Shown in pieces: positions 1 to 7,418 of a stretch of 32,559 bases of DNA. Under the pieces are notes generated by a model, which ran no database searches, was not told where the DNA came from, and saw only the letters and a list, made by a program, of their open reading frames with translations. A program made the position numbers and the translations under genes. Position 1 is the stretch's first letter; each line of letters begins with the position of its first letter. The DNA is taken from positions 1-32,559 of the forward strand of contig NZ_VTHK01000085.1 of the NCBI RefSeq assembly GCF_009765355.1, read 5' to 3'. This stretch comes from Amycolatopsis anabasis (GTDB lineage: Bacteria; Actinomycetota; Actinomycetes; Mycobacteriales; Pseudonocardiaceae).

Positions 1-65
1 ATCTTCGCCGCACCATCGAGCATCGAGTACTCGGTGTGGACATGCAGGTGGACGAAAGAGGCCAC
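1..65 (-). CDS. dnaE: DNA polymerase III alpha subunit, N-terminus only (partial)
   Basis: Only the first 21 codons are present; the gene continues beyond the left edge. Read on the minus strand from a GTG at 65, the peptide is VASFVHLHVHTEYSMLDGAA followed by K. The HLHVHTEYSMLDG stretch is the hallmark start of the PHP domain of bacterial DnaE replicative polymerases. A very strong ribosome binding site, GGAGGAG, lies at 73-79 (minus strand) and fixes the start. The gene is divergent from the LysR gene at 188, leaving about 120 bp for both promoters. Whether this is DnaE1 (replicative) or DnaE2 (mutagenic) cannot be decided from 21 residues. Confidence 0.88.
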   Translation of the reverse strand, partial: MASFVHLHVHTEYSMLDGAAK

Positions 66-187
66 GATCGCACTCCTCCTGGTTGTAGGGTCTTCTCCGG
101 CTCGCGCATTGGATCGGATACCGGGCAGGCAAGTCCAACAACTGACACGCGCGCGATCGACAACCAGGAGTTGTGCGGAGGGATGGC

Positions 188-1129
188 ATGGAGCTGGATC
201 TCGGAGCGGTGCGCGCCTTCGTCGCCGTCACCGACGAGCGGAACTTCGGTGCGGCGGCCGACCGGCTCGGGCTCACCCAGCAGGCGATATCCAAGCGAAT
301 CGCCAAACTGGAAGCCGACCTCGGCGTACCCCTGGTCCGGCGGTCGCGCGGCGGAGCCGGGTTGACCAAGGACGGTGAAGCCTTCCTCGCCCACGCCCGC
401 GGTCTGATCGGCCTGGCCGACCAGGCCACCGAATCGGTGCGCCGCAGGCACGGCGCGCTGCGCGTCGACGTGCTGAGCACCAAGCTCGCCTCGACCGAGC
501 TGCTCCGGGCCTTCCACGAACTGCACGGCGAGGTGGCCATCGACATCGTCACCTCGAACGGGCTGCGGTCCGCACACCCCGCACTCGTGCGCGGGTCGAT
601 CGATGCCGCGTTCGCCCGGGTCACCGGCACCCTGGACGAGGCGATCACGTGGGCGCCCGCCTACCTGGAACCGATGCATCTCCTGGTCGGCCACAAGCAC
701 CGGCTCGCGGGCCGGAAGCAGGTGCGGTTCGCCGAGTTGGCGGGCTCGACCGCCCGGATGCCCGGCAACGTCGCGGGCAGCGAATGGGCCGAGTTCTACC
801 TGGAACTCGCGGCGGACTACGACATCCGGATCGACAACTCCGGTCCCAATTTCGGCGACGAATACCTGATGGAGAAGCTCAGCCAGACCGACGAGTGGAT
901 CACCTTCGGCGGCGAGAAGACCCGGCAGCCCTGGCATCCGCGGGTCGCCCGGATCCCGATCACGCGGCCCGCCCCGGTGTACCCGATGTCCCTGCTGTGG
1001 CGCCGCGACAACCGGCACCCCGCCCTGCCGAGCCTCCTTGACCACGTCACCGCGAGCTACCGGCGCCCCGATCCGCGGGACGTGCTGCTGCCCGCCGCGG
1101 ACCGCGCCGGGTTCGGCCTGAGCGGTTAG
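188..1129 (+). CDS. LysR-family transcriptional regulator
   Basis: A 313-residue LysR-type regulator. The N-terminus (MELDLGAVRAFVAVTDERNF, then AAADRLGLTQQAISKRIAKLE) is the winged helix-turn-helix; the rest has the length and pattern of the periplasmic-binding-protein-like effector domain. I chose the ATG at 188 rather than the in-frame GTG at 173 because GGAGGG at 177-182 is at proper distance from 188 and the family normally begins a few residues before the first helix. It is divergent from dnaE and 100 bp upstream of an AhpD-like gene on the same strand, which it may control. The effector is unknown. Confidence 0.85.
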   Translation: MELDLGAVRAFVAVTDERNFGAAADRLGLTQQAISKRIAKLEADLGVPLVRRSRGGAGLTKDGEAFLAHARGLIGLADQATESVRRRHGALRVDVLSTKLASTELLRAFHELHGEVAIDIVTSNGLRSAHPALVRGSIDAAFARVTGTLDEAITWAPAYLEPMHLLVGHKHRLAGRKQVRFAELAGSTARMPGNVAGSEWAEFYLELAADYDIRIDNSGPNFGDEYLMEKLSQTDEWITFGGEKTRQPWHPRVARIPITRPAPVYPMSLLWRRDNRHPALPSLLDHVTASYRRPDPRDVLLPAADRAGFGLSG

Positions 1130-1229
1130 CGCTCACAGGGTATGTGGCCCTCGTCTCAGGTCGTCCGGTCACATTCTCCGGTCCGGATCCGTCAGTGCGG
1201 TGACGAACCGGATCGACCTGGAGGACACG

Positions 1230-1691
1230 ATGGAAGCGCGGATGAAGAACCCGGCGATGGTCCTGCCCGACGCCATGACCGCCATCCAGGGCCTGTACAA
1301 GGCCACGAACAAGGGGGGAGTGCCGCAGCGGATCCTGGAGCTCGTCCACCTGCGGGCGAGCCAGATCAACGGGTGCAGCGCGTGCGTCGATATGGGCTCC
1401 CGCGGCGCCAAGAAGGCGGGCGAGACCGAGGAGCGGTTGTTCGCGGTGGCGGCCTGGCGGGAGGCGCCGTACTTCTCCGAAGAGGAACGCGCGGCGCTGG
1501 CACTCGCCGAAGCCGTGACCCGGCTCGCCGACCGGTCGGGGGATGCGGTGCCGGACGAACTCTGGGACGAGGTGGCCGACCACTACGACGAGCGGCAACT
1601 CTCCGCCCTGATCCTGTGGATCGCCACCACCAACCTGTTCAACCGGATCAACGCCACCATCAAGGAACCGGCGGGCACCACCTGGGGCTGA
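1230..1691 (+). CDS. Carboxymuconolactone decarboxylase / AhpD-like family protein
   Basis: A 153-residue protein. Residues around 49-52 contain CSACVDMGSR, the CxxC-type redox motif of AhpD-like alkylhydroperoxidases, inside the all-helical CMD fold (LVHLRASQINGCSACVDM, later LILWIATTNLFNRIN). Family members use the two cysteines to reduce peroxides or act as disulfide-linked oxidoreductases. I chose the ATG at 1230, preceded by GGAGGACACG, over the in-frame GTG at 1200. It is downstream of and co-directional with the LysR gene, suggesting an oxidative-stress or redox function under that regulator; this last point is inference. Confidence 0.85.
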   Translation: MEARMKNPAMVLPDAMTAIQGLYKATNKGGVPQRILELVHLRASQINGCSACVDMGSRGAKKAGETEERLFAVAAWREAPYFSEEERAALALAEAVTRLADRSGDAVPDELWDEVADHYDERQLSALILWIATTNLFNRINATIKEPAGTTWG

Positions 1692-1726
1692 TTGATCGAT
1701 CTCGGAGCTGAATCACAGCGCGGAAC

Positions 1727-1779
1727 GGTGTTGGACCGAACGCCGGGCGGGGCCGGACACTCGGTGCATGTCCAACACC
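1727..1779. terminator. 10-bp inverted repeat between convergent genes, possible terminator
   Basis: GGTGTTGGAC at 1727-1736 is perfectly complementary to GTCCAACACC at 1770-1779, with a 33-nt GC-rich loop. It lies between the end of the AhpD-like gene (1691) and the convergent end of the LysR gene (1859). No T tract follows on either strand, so termination is only a guess. The 167-bp gap otherwise holds no convincing gene. Confidence 0.35.
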
Positions 1780-1858
1780 AACCCCGGGGACACGACGACT
1801 TCGGACGTCGCTCGGCTCTTGCGTTCGTTCGCCGTGCGGGCCTTCGTGCTCGCCGGGC

Positions 1859-2785
1859 TCACCGGGCTCCTGGGGGAGGGGCTGCTGGCGATGGCTCTCG
1901 CGTTGGCCGGGTGCGGACTCCTGTGCGCGTCAGGTGAGTCAGCAGCGCCCTCGCCGCGGGATTGAGCGGGGTGGACTGCCGGCCGGCGAGGTAGATCGTT
2001 CTGGTGAAGCCGACCCGCTCGATCCGCGCGAACGGCAGCCCCGCGCGTTCGGCGGCGGCCTGCGGAATGATGGTCACTCCGAGTCCGGCGGTCACGAACT
2101 CGATCAGCAGCGGAAGGTGTGTCGCCTCGCAGACCGGATCGTGCCGCAACCCGGCTTGGGCCATCCGCCGGCGGACCATCGCCTGCATCCCGCTCCCGCT
2201 GAAGTCCACGAACGGCTCATCGGCGATCTCGGCGAGCCGGACTCGCCGCCGGTGCGCGAGCCGGTGCCCGGGGTAGGTCACCAGCACGAGGCGCTGACTC
2301 CACTGCGCGAAGGCGGTCAGGTTCGCCGGAACCGGACCGTCCGCGGCGAGGTAGGCCAGATCGAGTTCCCCGTTGACCACCGCCTCGGTCAGTTCGGTGA
2401 CCAGCCCATCGCGCACGTGGATCCGGAGACCGGGGTGCCGTTGCTGGAATTCGCCGATCTCCCGCGGGAGGTCGACCACGGTCAGCGCCTGGATGGTGCC
2501 GATCGACACCCTGCCCCTGGTCAGGCCGAGCACCGCGGACACTTCGCCCCGCGCGGCGGCCATGTCGGCCACCACCCGGTGCGCCACCGGCAACAAGGCA
2601 CGACCGGCTTCGGTCAGCGCCACGCGACGAGTGGTGCGTTCGAACAACGGCCCGCCGAGCTCGGTTTCCAGCTTGCGCACCGACGCGCTCAACGCCGATT
2701 GGACGATGTGGACCTCCTGCGCGGCCCCGGTGAAACTCGCATGCCGCACCACCGCGAGAAAGTGCTCGATCTGCCGCAGCTCCAT
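1859..2785 (-). CDS. LysR-family transcriptional regulator
   Basis: A 308-residue LysR-type regulator. MELRQIEHFLAVVRHASFTG followed by AAQEVHIVQSALSASVRKLE is a canonical LysR winged helix; the remaining ~220 residues fit the substrate-binding domain. The ATG at 2785 has no Shine-Dalgarno sequence. Instead TAGCCT (2797-2792, minus strand) ends six nt before the start codon, the arrangement of a leaderless actinobacterial transcript. A perfect 9-bp inverted repeat covers that box and the start codon (2783-2807), so autorepression is likely. The gene stands alone: its 3' neighbour is convergent and its 5' neighbour lies beyond a repeat array. Target and effector are unknown. Confidence 0.85.
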   Translation of the reverse strand: MELRQIEHFLAVVRHASFTGAAQEVHIVQSALSASVRKLETELGGPLFERTTRRVALTEAGRALLPVAHRVVADMAAARGEVSAVLGLTRGRVSIGTIQALTVVDLPREIGEFQQRHPGLRIHVRDGLVTELTEAVVNGELDLAYLAADGPVPANLTAFAQWSQRLVLVTYPGHRLAHRRRVRLAEIADEPFVDFSGSGMQAMVRRRMAQAGLRHDPVCEATHLPLLIEFVTAGLGVTIIPQAAAERAGLPFARIERVGFTRTIYLAGRQSTPLNPAARALLTHLTRTGVRTRPTREPSPAAPPPGAR

Positions 2786-2807
2786 TCAGCGAGGCTAGCG
2801 CTGAATG
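2783..2807 (-). promoter_or_regulatory. Perfect dyad over the promoter and start codon of the LysR gene
   Basis: CATTCAGCG (2783-2791) and CGCTGAATG (2799-2807) form a perfect 9-bp inverted repeat with a 7-bp centre. On the minus strand the centre holds TAGCCT (2797-2792), a TANNNT -10 box six nt from the ATG at 2785. The site contains TTCAGC-N9-GCTGAA, compatible with the T-N11-A LysR box. Binding here would block RNA polymerase directly. Confidence 0.6.
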
Positions 2808-2842
2808 AACTCGTGCGTAGTCATTCTCCCGGGTCTGTTGTG

Positions 2843-2920
2843 CGGAACGCGGAACTCACTGCCCCGAACGCGCAACTCGCATGCCCGAACGTGAAGTTCA
2901 GCTACCGGAACGGGGAACTC
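2843..2920 (+). repeat. Array A of the 21-22-nt dispersed tandem repeat (4 units)
   Basis: Four degenerate units start at 2843, 2864, 2885 and 2905, period 21 nt. Cores read CGGAACGCGGAACTC, CCGAACGCGCAACTC, CCGAACGTGAAGTTC and CCGGAACGGGGAACTC, separated by 5-6 nt. The array lies between the LysR promoter and the 3' end of the methyltransferase gene. Positions 2879-2920 match 32145-32186 (reverse complement) at 39 of 42 nt. Confidence 0.75.
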
Positions 2921-3803
2921 AACCCCCCACACTCTGGAAATCCCAAATGATCATCGCCGGGACTCCGGCATTCGCCGCACTCTCCGCCTCCGGCACCATG
3001 TCGACCAGCGACCAAGGCCACTGCTCCCAAGGCCCCACCGTCTCAGACGGCGTCCGAGCCGAGTCCGCCGCGGCCCCCTGCGGTTCCTCGCAGCGCCGCA
3101 CCTGCAACCCCACCTCCAACGCGGCGCGCAAATAGTCCCCGACCAAATGACGATAACCCGGCAACCGACCCGGTTGCCCGTCCGGCCCGCGCACGGCCGG
3201 ATTGGAGCCCCGCGCCACCCGTTCGGGGTGAACGTCGACGATCACCAGGTGCCCGCCCGGCCGCAGCACCCGCGCGAACTCCGCCAGCACCGGTTCGAGC
3301 GCGGGAAGATGCGTCAGCGCCAGGCCGCAGACGACCAGATCCACTTCATCGTCGGCCACCGGGAGCCGGTGCAGGTCCCCGAGCAGGAATTCGCCCTGCG
3401 GCACCCGTTCACGAGCGAGGGCGAGCATTTCCGGCGAGCTGTCCACCCCGACGACTCGATGGCCCCGTTTGGCCAAGGCCGCCGCGTACCGGCCGGTGCC
3501 GCACGCCGCGTCCAGGGCGGCACCCGCGGGCAGCGGGTCGACGATCTCCTTGACCACGCCCTCGAAGTCGAACGCGGCGTTGGGAGTTTCGTCGTACGTT
3601 GCCGACCAGGCCCGGTAACCCGAGACCGTGTCCACACGAGCGACGTCCACCCCCGGGCCCGCCAGCGATTCGTCGTCGAGCAGCCGGCGAATCTCGGCGA
3701 TACGCGCCTCGACGAACGTGCGATCGTGCTCCCCGGTGAACGCGCGCATCAGGGCGATGCCTTCCAGGCCCAGCAGATAGGCCAGCGGATGTTCGTAGAT
3801 CAT
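2919..3803 (-). CDS. Class I SAM-dependent methyltransferase
   Basis: A 294-residue protein with an N-terminal ~90-residue extension followed by a class I methyltransferase core: motif I LDAACGTGRYAAALA (about residues 98-112), acidic post-I VVGVDSSPEMLALA, motif II-like VDLVVCGLALTHLP and post-motif III LRPGGHLVIVDVHP. The substrate is unknown. The ATG at 3803 lacks an SD; TAGCCT (3816-3811, minus strand) ends seven nt upstream, consistent with a leaderless message. Its stop codon is in contact with repeat array A. The gene appears monocistronic. Confidence 0.82.
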   Translation of the reverse strand: MIYEHPLAYLLGLEGIALMRAFTGEHDRTFVEARIAEIRRLLDDESLAGPGVDVARVDTVSGYRAWSATYDETPNAAFDFEGVVKEIVDPLPAGAALDAACGTGRYAAALAKRGHRVVGVDSSPEMLALARERVPQGEFLLGDLHRLPVADDEVDLVVCGLALTHLPALEPVLAEFARVLRPGGHLVIVDVHPERVARGSNPAVRGPDGQPGRLPGYRHLVGDYLRAALEVGLQVRRCEEPQGAAADSARTPSETVGPWEQWPWSLVDMVPEAESAANAGVPAMIIWDFQSVGG

Positions 3804-3846
3804 CGGCGCCAGGCTAATGACGCCCGGCGCGCCCGAGCCACCGAAT

Positions 3847-4503
3847 TTACTGGGTTGCCGCCGTGGTCGCCGTCCCGGCCGCGATGATGGCGGCGAAGGT
3901 CGCGGTCACCGCGGCGACCGCCTGGGAGACCGCGTTCGCGGCCCATTCGCCACGCGCCAGTTCGGCGAGCCGAGCCCGCGCCGCCTTGCCGTCCGACCCG
4001 GGATACAGCACCTGGCCCAGCCCGACCGCGTGCACCAATGCCGCCAGGCTGCCCGTGTACTGGTCGGGCGATTCGTCCGAAATCACCACGGCGTCCAGCC
4101 GCTCGCGGATCTTCGCCTTGGCCGCCTCGTCGCGGATCGGGTAGCGCTCGGCGGGGAAGACGCCCAGGACGCGTTTCGCGGTGACCTCGATCAGCCCGTC
4201 GTCGGACAACCGCTGCAAATAGGAGCCCCGCAGGGTGTTGCGGCGGCCCTGAAGCCAGGACGCCACGGCCGGGGTTCGCCTCCGAGTGTGGAGGTCGGCC
4301 AGCGCTTCGTCGAGTTCGGCGTCGCGGGTGGGCGCGGGATCGAGCACGGCGACCCGGTCACCCTCGAGCCGGATCCGGCCGGCGATGGCCAGTTCCGCCA
4401 GCTGGCCGGCGGCGAGCCCCAGGTCCAGCCGGGCCGTGGCCAGCACCGACCCCGTCCCGTCCTCGATGGCCAGCAGCAGGAGTTCCTCAGGCAGTGTCCG
4501 CAT
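3847..4503 (-). CDS. GPP34 (GOLPH3/Vps74-like) family protein
   Basis: A 218-residue protein beginning MRTLPEELLLLAIEDGTGSV, with the GPP34 pattern LGLAAGQLAELAIAGRIRLE, the helical WLQGRRNTLRGSYLQRL region and DGLIEVTAKRVLGVFPAERY. In eukaryotes the family binds phosphatidylinositol-4-phosphate; the many actinobacterial members have no firmly established role, though a membrane-associated function is likely. The C-terminus is Ala/Thr-rich and weakly hydrophobic. The start has TACCCT (4515-4510, minus strand) six nt upstream and no SD, so the transcript is probably leaderless and separate from the operon upstream, which ends at a strong hairpin. Confidence 0.8.
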   Translation of the reverse strand: MRTLPEELLLLAIEDGTGSVLATARLDLGLAAGQLAELAIAGRIRLEGDRVAVLDPAPTRDAELDEALADLHTRRRTPAVASWLQGRRNTLRGSYLQRLSDDGLIEVTAKRVLGVFPAERYPIRDEAAKAKIRERLDAVVISDESPDQYTGSLAALVHAVGLGQVLYPGSDGKAARARLAELARGEWAANAVSQAVAAVTATFAAIIAAGTATTAATQ

Positions 4504-4530
4504 AGGACCAGGGTAGACAACCGCGGCGGG

Positions 4531-4566
4531 GAGGCGGGTGAGCCCGGTGTCCGGGCCACCCGCCTC
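4531..4566 (-). terminator. Strong hairpin ending the 6994-4572 operon
   Basis: GAGGCGGGTG (4531-4540) pairs perfectly with CACCCGCCTC (4557-4566), and GCCCGG (4542-4547) with CCGGGC (4551-4556), leaving one bulged A and a TGT loop. The 16-bp stem begins 5 bp after the stop codon of the 85-residue exported protein. There is no long T tract, as is common in high-GC actinobacteria. Confidence 0.75.
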
Positions 4567-4571
4567 GGCCG

Positions 4572-4829
4572 TCAGGGGCGCGTGTCCTCCGGCCCGCCGG
4601 GTTCGTTCGGTTCGTCCTCATCGGACACCGGCAGGTCGTTGAACACGCCGCCGACGCACAACTTACCGGTCGGGCTCTTCTCCGATTCCTGTGCCTCGCC
4701 GCCGCCCAGCTCGCAGACACTCTCGGGGATGGCCTGCTGGGCCTCGGCTGCGGCGGCCGCCGCCGGGGATCCGAGCAGTATTCCCAACCCCACCGCCAAA
4801 GCTCCCGCGGTGGCCACAATGCGTTTCAT
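4572..4829 (-). CDS. Small exported protein (85 aa)
   Basis: MKRIVATAGALAVGLGILLG followed by SPAAAAAAEA is a clear Sec signal peptide (basic n-region, hydrophobic core, AXA-type cleavage around residue 26-28). The mature part is only ~57 residues, acidic, with two cysteines (SVCELG, KLCVGG) and a Pro/Glu/Asp-rich tail. AAAGGAG at 4844-4838 (minus strand) is the ribosome binding site. It follows another small exported gene by 36 bp and appears to be last in the operon starting at 6994. No known family was recognised; two spaced cysteines could form one disulfide. Confidence 0.7.
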   Translation of the reverse strand: MKRIVATAGALAVGLGILLGSPAAAAAAEAQQAIPESVCELGGGEAQESEKSPTGKLCVGGVFNDLPVSDEDEPNEPGGPEDTRP

Positions 4830-4865
4830 TCCGGATACTCCTTTGTTCTCGGTGGGTTTCTCATC

Positions 4866-5096
4866 TCAACCTTCGCCGTCGTGGTCACTTCCGGCGCTGC
4901 CGTTCCCGATGACGGAGTTGAGCGTCCGGTCGACCTCCAGCAGGCTGTCGCCGAACGTCGGGCAGAACGCGATCAGGGTGAACCCGCTGGTTTTGCACGT
5001 CGGTCCCCAGGTCTCCGCATGGGCGGGAACCGTCGCGGCGGCGGTGAACGCTCCGGCGAGGGCCAGGGTGACGGCGGCTTTGCGGGACGTGCGCAT
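4866..5096 (-). CDS. Small exported protein (76 aa)
   Basis: MRTSRKAAVTLALAGAFTAA then ATVPAHAETW gives a Sec signal peptide with a clean AHA cleavage site before residue 28. The mature ~49 residues carry two cysteines (TCKTSGF, AFCPTFGD) and an acidic Gly/Ser/Asp tail. It resembles the next gene in architecture (signal peptide, two cysteines, short acidic mature region) but not closely in sequence, so an old duplication is possible but unproven. An AAAGGAC site precedes the ATG. It starts 12 bp after the SBF transporter gene and is probably cotranscribed. Function is unknown. Confidence 0.68.
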   Translation of the reverse strand: MRTSRKAAVTLALAGAFTAAATVPAHAETWGPTCKTSGFTLIAFCPTFGDSLLEVDRTLNSVIGNGSAGSDHDGEG

Positions 5097-5108
5097 GGTG
5101 TCGTCCTT

Positions 5109-6092
5109 TCAGGAAGCGGAATCGGAGTGGCTTTCCGCGCTGGGCATGGCCGCGAACCGGCGGGCGAGCCACGCGCAGACGATGAGCTGGATCTGGTGGT
5201 AGAGCATCAGGGGCAGCACGATCAGGCTCACGGTGGACCCGGCGAACAGCACCGTCGCCATCGGCAGGCCGCTGGCGAGACTCTTGTTCGAACCGCAGAA
5301 GACGATGGTGATGCGTTCCTCGCGGGTGAACCCGAGCCACCGCGCCACCAGGCCGATCGTGCCGAGGACCACGGCCAGCAGCGCCCCGGCCACCGCGACG
5401 AGCAGCAGCACCTGCACCGGGGTGAGCCGGTGCCAGACCCCGGTCACCGCGCCCTCGCTGAAGGCCGAGTAGACGACGGCCAGGATCACCCCGCGGTCGA
5501 GGTGCCGCAGTGTGGTGCGATGCCGATCGAACCGGTTCACCAGCACGGGTCGCAGGAGTTGACCGGCGACGAACGGAACGAGCAGCAGCAACGCGATGTC
5601 CCGCAGCGACGCCGGCGAGAGCCCGTTCACCTCGGTGGTCAGCAGCAGTCCGGTCAGCACCGGGGTGATCAGCACCCCGAGTACGTTGGAGAACGACGCG
5701 CTGCACACGGCGGCGGCGACGTTGCCACCGGCCAGCGAGGTGAACGTGATGGCCGACTGCACGGTCGAGGGCAGGACGCAGAGGAAGATCAGCCCGCCGT
5801 ACAGCGGTTCGGGTAGCAGTCCCGGCGCCAGCGTTCGAGCCGTCAGGCCCAGCACCGGGAAGAACGCGAACGTGCAGAGCAGGATCACCAGGTGCAACCG
5901 CCAGTTGCGCACCCCGTCCCAGACTGCCGCGGTCGGCAACCGGGAACCGTACAGGAAGAACAGCGCACCGATCGCCACCTTGATCACGGTCTCCGCCGCG
6001 GTGGCGGCCTCGCCGCGGATCGGGAGAACGGTGGCGACCGCGGCGACCGCGACGATGGCCAGCACATAGGGGTCGATTCGCGTGCGGATCAA
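5109..6092 (-). CDS. SBF / bile acid:sodium symporter-family transporter
   Basis: A 327-residue polytopic membrane protein of the SBF-like family (YfeH-type). Hydrophobic segments include YVLAIVAVAAVATVLPI, VIKVAIGALFFLYGSRL, LHLVILLCTFAFFPVLGL and IALLLLVPFVAGQLL. The conserved CVLPSTVQSAITFTSLAGGN and FCGSNKSLASGLPMATVLF segments are typical of the subfamily. Members are thought to move organic anions with Na+. The start is a TTG at 6092: the preceding gene's TGA overlaps it (TTGA, 6092-6089) and GGGAG lies upstream, so translation is coupled. Coupling to the lyase-like gene suggests that it transports the enzyme's substrate or product; this is inference. Confidence 0.85.
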   Translation of the reverse strand: MIRTRIDPYVLAIVAVAAVATVLPIRGEAATAAETVIKVAIGALFFLYGSRLPTAAVWDGVRNWRLHLVILLCTFAFFPVLGLTARTLAPGLLPEPLYGGLIFLCVLPSTVQSAITFTSLAGGNVAAAVCSASFSNVLGVLITPVLTGLLLTTEVNGLSPASLRDIALLLLVPFVAGQLLRPVLVNRFDRHRTTLRHLDRGVILAVVYSAFSEGAVTGVWHRLTPVQVLLLVAVAGALLAVVLGTIGLVARWLGFTREERITIVFCGSNKSLASGLPMATVLFAGSTVSLIVLPLMLYHQIQLIVCAWLARRFAAMPSAESHSDSAS

Positions 6093-6994
6093 GAAATCTT
6101 CGCTCCCGCCGGGACGGCCGGGCGCTGGCGCCGGGCCTGTTCCGGTATCGGCGGCTTCGGGTGGTGCCGGCTGATGTTGCGTTCGAGCAGGGCCTGCGCC
6201 TCGGGCACGCCGATGCTGTCCGCGGTCCGCTCCGGGAGCCTGCCCTCGGCCGCTTGCAGCTCGAGCAGCGCCGATTCGATCGCGCCCTGTGCGGCGAAGA
6301 GGCAGGGAGTGCTGTAGATGGCGACGTCGACCCCCAGGGTGCGCAGGTCGGGCAGGGAGATCCGGGGCGACTTGCCACCGGCGATCTGGTTGAACAGCAA
6401 CGGTTTGCCGCCGACGACCCGGCGGACCTTGCGGATCCACTCGATGCTGCGCACGCCGTCGACGAGCAGGACGTCCGCGTCGGTGGCGGCCAATGCCTCG
6501 GCGCGCCGCAGGATCTCCGACTCCTCGGTGGCATCGGTGCGCGCCACCACAACGAGATCCCGGCGGGTCGCCAGCACCAGTTCGAGCTTCTGCAGGTACT
6601 CGTCCAGCGGCAGGATCTTCTTGCCGTCGACATGTCCGCACCTGCGCGGGCGCTGCTGATCTTCCAGAATGACCCCGGACGCGCCGATCGCCTCCAGGTG
6701 CTCGACGACGTGGCAGGCGACTTCGGGATCCACGTAACCGTCGTCTATGTCGACCAGTAGATGGTGCTCGGGAAAGGCCAGCCGGAGGCGCTGGACGAAG
6801 CCGACCATATCCGGCCAGGCGATGAATCCGATGTCCGGCAGCCCGTAGTACGAGGCGGCGAACCCGAAGCCGGACACGAACATCCCGTCGAAGTGCTTGG
6901 CCGCGATGGACGCCGAGAACATGTCGTATATTCCGATGAGCGGGGTCACTACCGGGGACTCCACGGCATGTCTGAGTGCCGTTCCGTACTGCAT
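6089..6994 (-). CDS. Isocitrate lyase / PEP mutase superfamily lyase
   Basis: A 301-residue TIM-barrel enzyme of the ICL/PEPM superfamily. Mg-binding acidic residues are seen in LLVDIDDGYVDP (about 82-85). The active-site loop reads EDQQRPRRCGHVDGKK (Cys ~119). The RCGH motif with catalytic cysteine matches lyases that cleave a C-C bond of 2-substituted dicarboxylates (methylisocitrate, dimethylmalate, oxaloacetate), not PEP mutase, which has DKxxxKxNS there. The start at 6994 is preceded by GGAGGA; the upstream in-frame ATG at 7033 lacks an SD. It is first in an operon with an SBF transporter and two small exported proteins. The exact substrate cannot be told. Confidence 0.85.
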   Translation of the reverse strand: MQYGTALRHAVESPVVTPLIGIYDMFSASIAAKHFDGMFVSGFGFAASYYGLPDIGFIAWPDMVGFVQRLRLAFPEHHLLVDIDDGYVDPEVACHVVEHLEAIGASGVILEDQQRPRRCGHVDGKKILPLDEYLQKLELVLATRRDLVVVARTDATEESEILRRAEALAATDADVLLVDGVRSIEWIRKVRRVVGGKPLLFNQIAGGKSPRISLPDLRTLGVDVAIYSTPCLFAAQGAIESALLELQAAEGRLPERTADSIGVPEAQALLERNISRHHPKPPIPEQARRQRPAVPAGAKIS

Positions 6995-7418
6995 TGTTCC
7001 TCCACCTGGAATGTCGTGGAAATGTGTCAGCAAGGAGAATTCCGGAATAGGAAGCCGTTCGCACCGCGCTGTGCTGCCGACTCACCGTTACGTGTCAATC
7101 CTATTGGAGAAAAGGAACGTGCGCCAAACCACAAACAGGTGGACCGAGGTTTATACGCTCAGTGAACCGTTATCCGGCGGTGATCGGATGCTGAAAACAG
7201 TTCGTGTTTTTGGCGTGGGCATCCCGCATGCGGTATCAGGTGCGACAACGGGAACGGGCGCGCCGCGCGGGCGGTTCGGCGGCTTCAGCAAGGCGGGTGG
7301 AAACTCGCCCGCACCCCTTGGCAAGCAAGGGAATCCGTGCATAGCTCGCGATTGGGCCATTTGTGGGCCAGTCGCCCCGGAACGGACTTTCCGTGCACGG
7401 TGGGTTACCCGTGCCCGA
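6995..7418. other. 424-bp gene-free region, promoter side of the lyase-like operon
   Basis: Two minus-strand genes flank this stretch. It is less GC-rich than its surroundings between about 7010 and 7230. It contains a consensus -35 hexamer TTGACA on the minus strand (7098-7093) without a good -10 at the usual distance. It also has a CCCTTG-N5-CAAGGG inverted repeat (7315-7331) and a direct repeat TGGGCCA at 7353-7359 and 7364-7370 (period 11 bp). No convincing ORF is present. It probably holds the promoter and operators of the 6994 operon. Confidence 0.5.
7395..7414 (-). terminator. Hairpin just after the MarR gene
   Basis: GCACGG (7395-7400) and CCGTGC (7409-7414) are complementary with an 8-nt loop, starting 5 bp after the MarR stop codon at 7419. 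The stem is short and no T tract follows, so this is a weak terminator call. Confidence 0.35.

Noticed and set aside
1768..1965. Plus-strand 65-codon ORF beginning MSNTNPGDTTT
   Set aside because: It overlaps the 3' end of the minus-strand LysR gene by over 100 bp, has no SD or TANNNT box, and its start lies in an inverted repeat.
2843..2920. CRISPR array
   Set aside because: The period is 21-22 nt with 5-6-nt linkers, the repeats are degenerate, and no cas genes are present.
4885..6633. Very long minus-strand reading frame across the transporter and lyase genes
   Set aside because: It is an out-of-frame, Arg/Pro-rich shadow of recognisable proteins, a common artefact at this GC content.
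6089..6994. PEP mutase, hence a phosphonate cluster
   Set aside because: The active loop is RCGH with a cysteine as in C-C lyases, not the DKxxxKxNS motif of PEP mutase, and no phosphonopyruvate decarboxylase is nearby.
7151..7360. 69-codon minus-strand ORF in the gap upstream of the lyase operon
   Set aside because: No SD, no -10 box at its start, and Pro-rich low-information composition.
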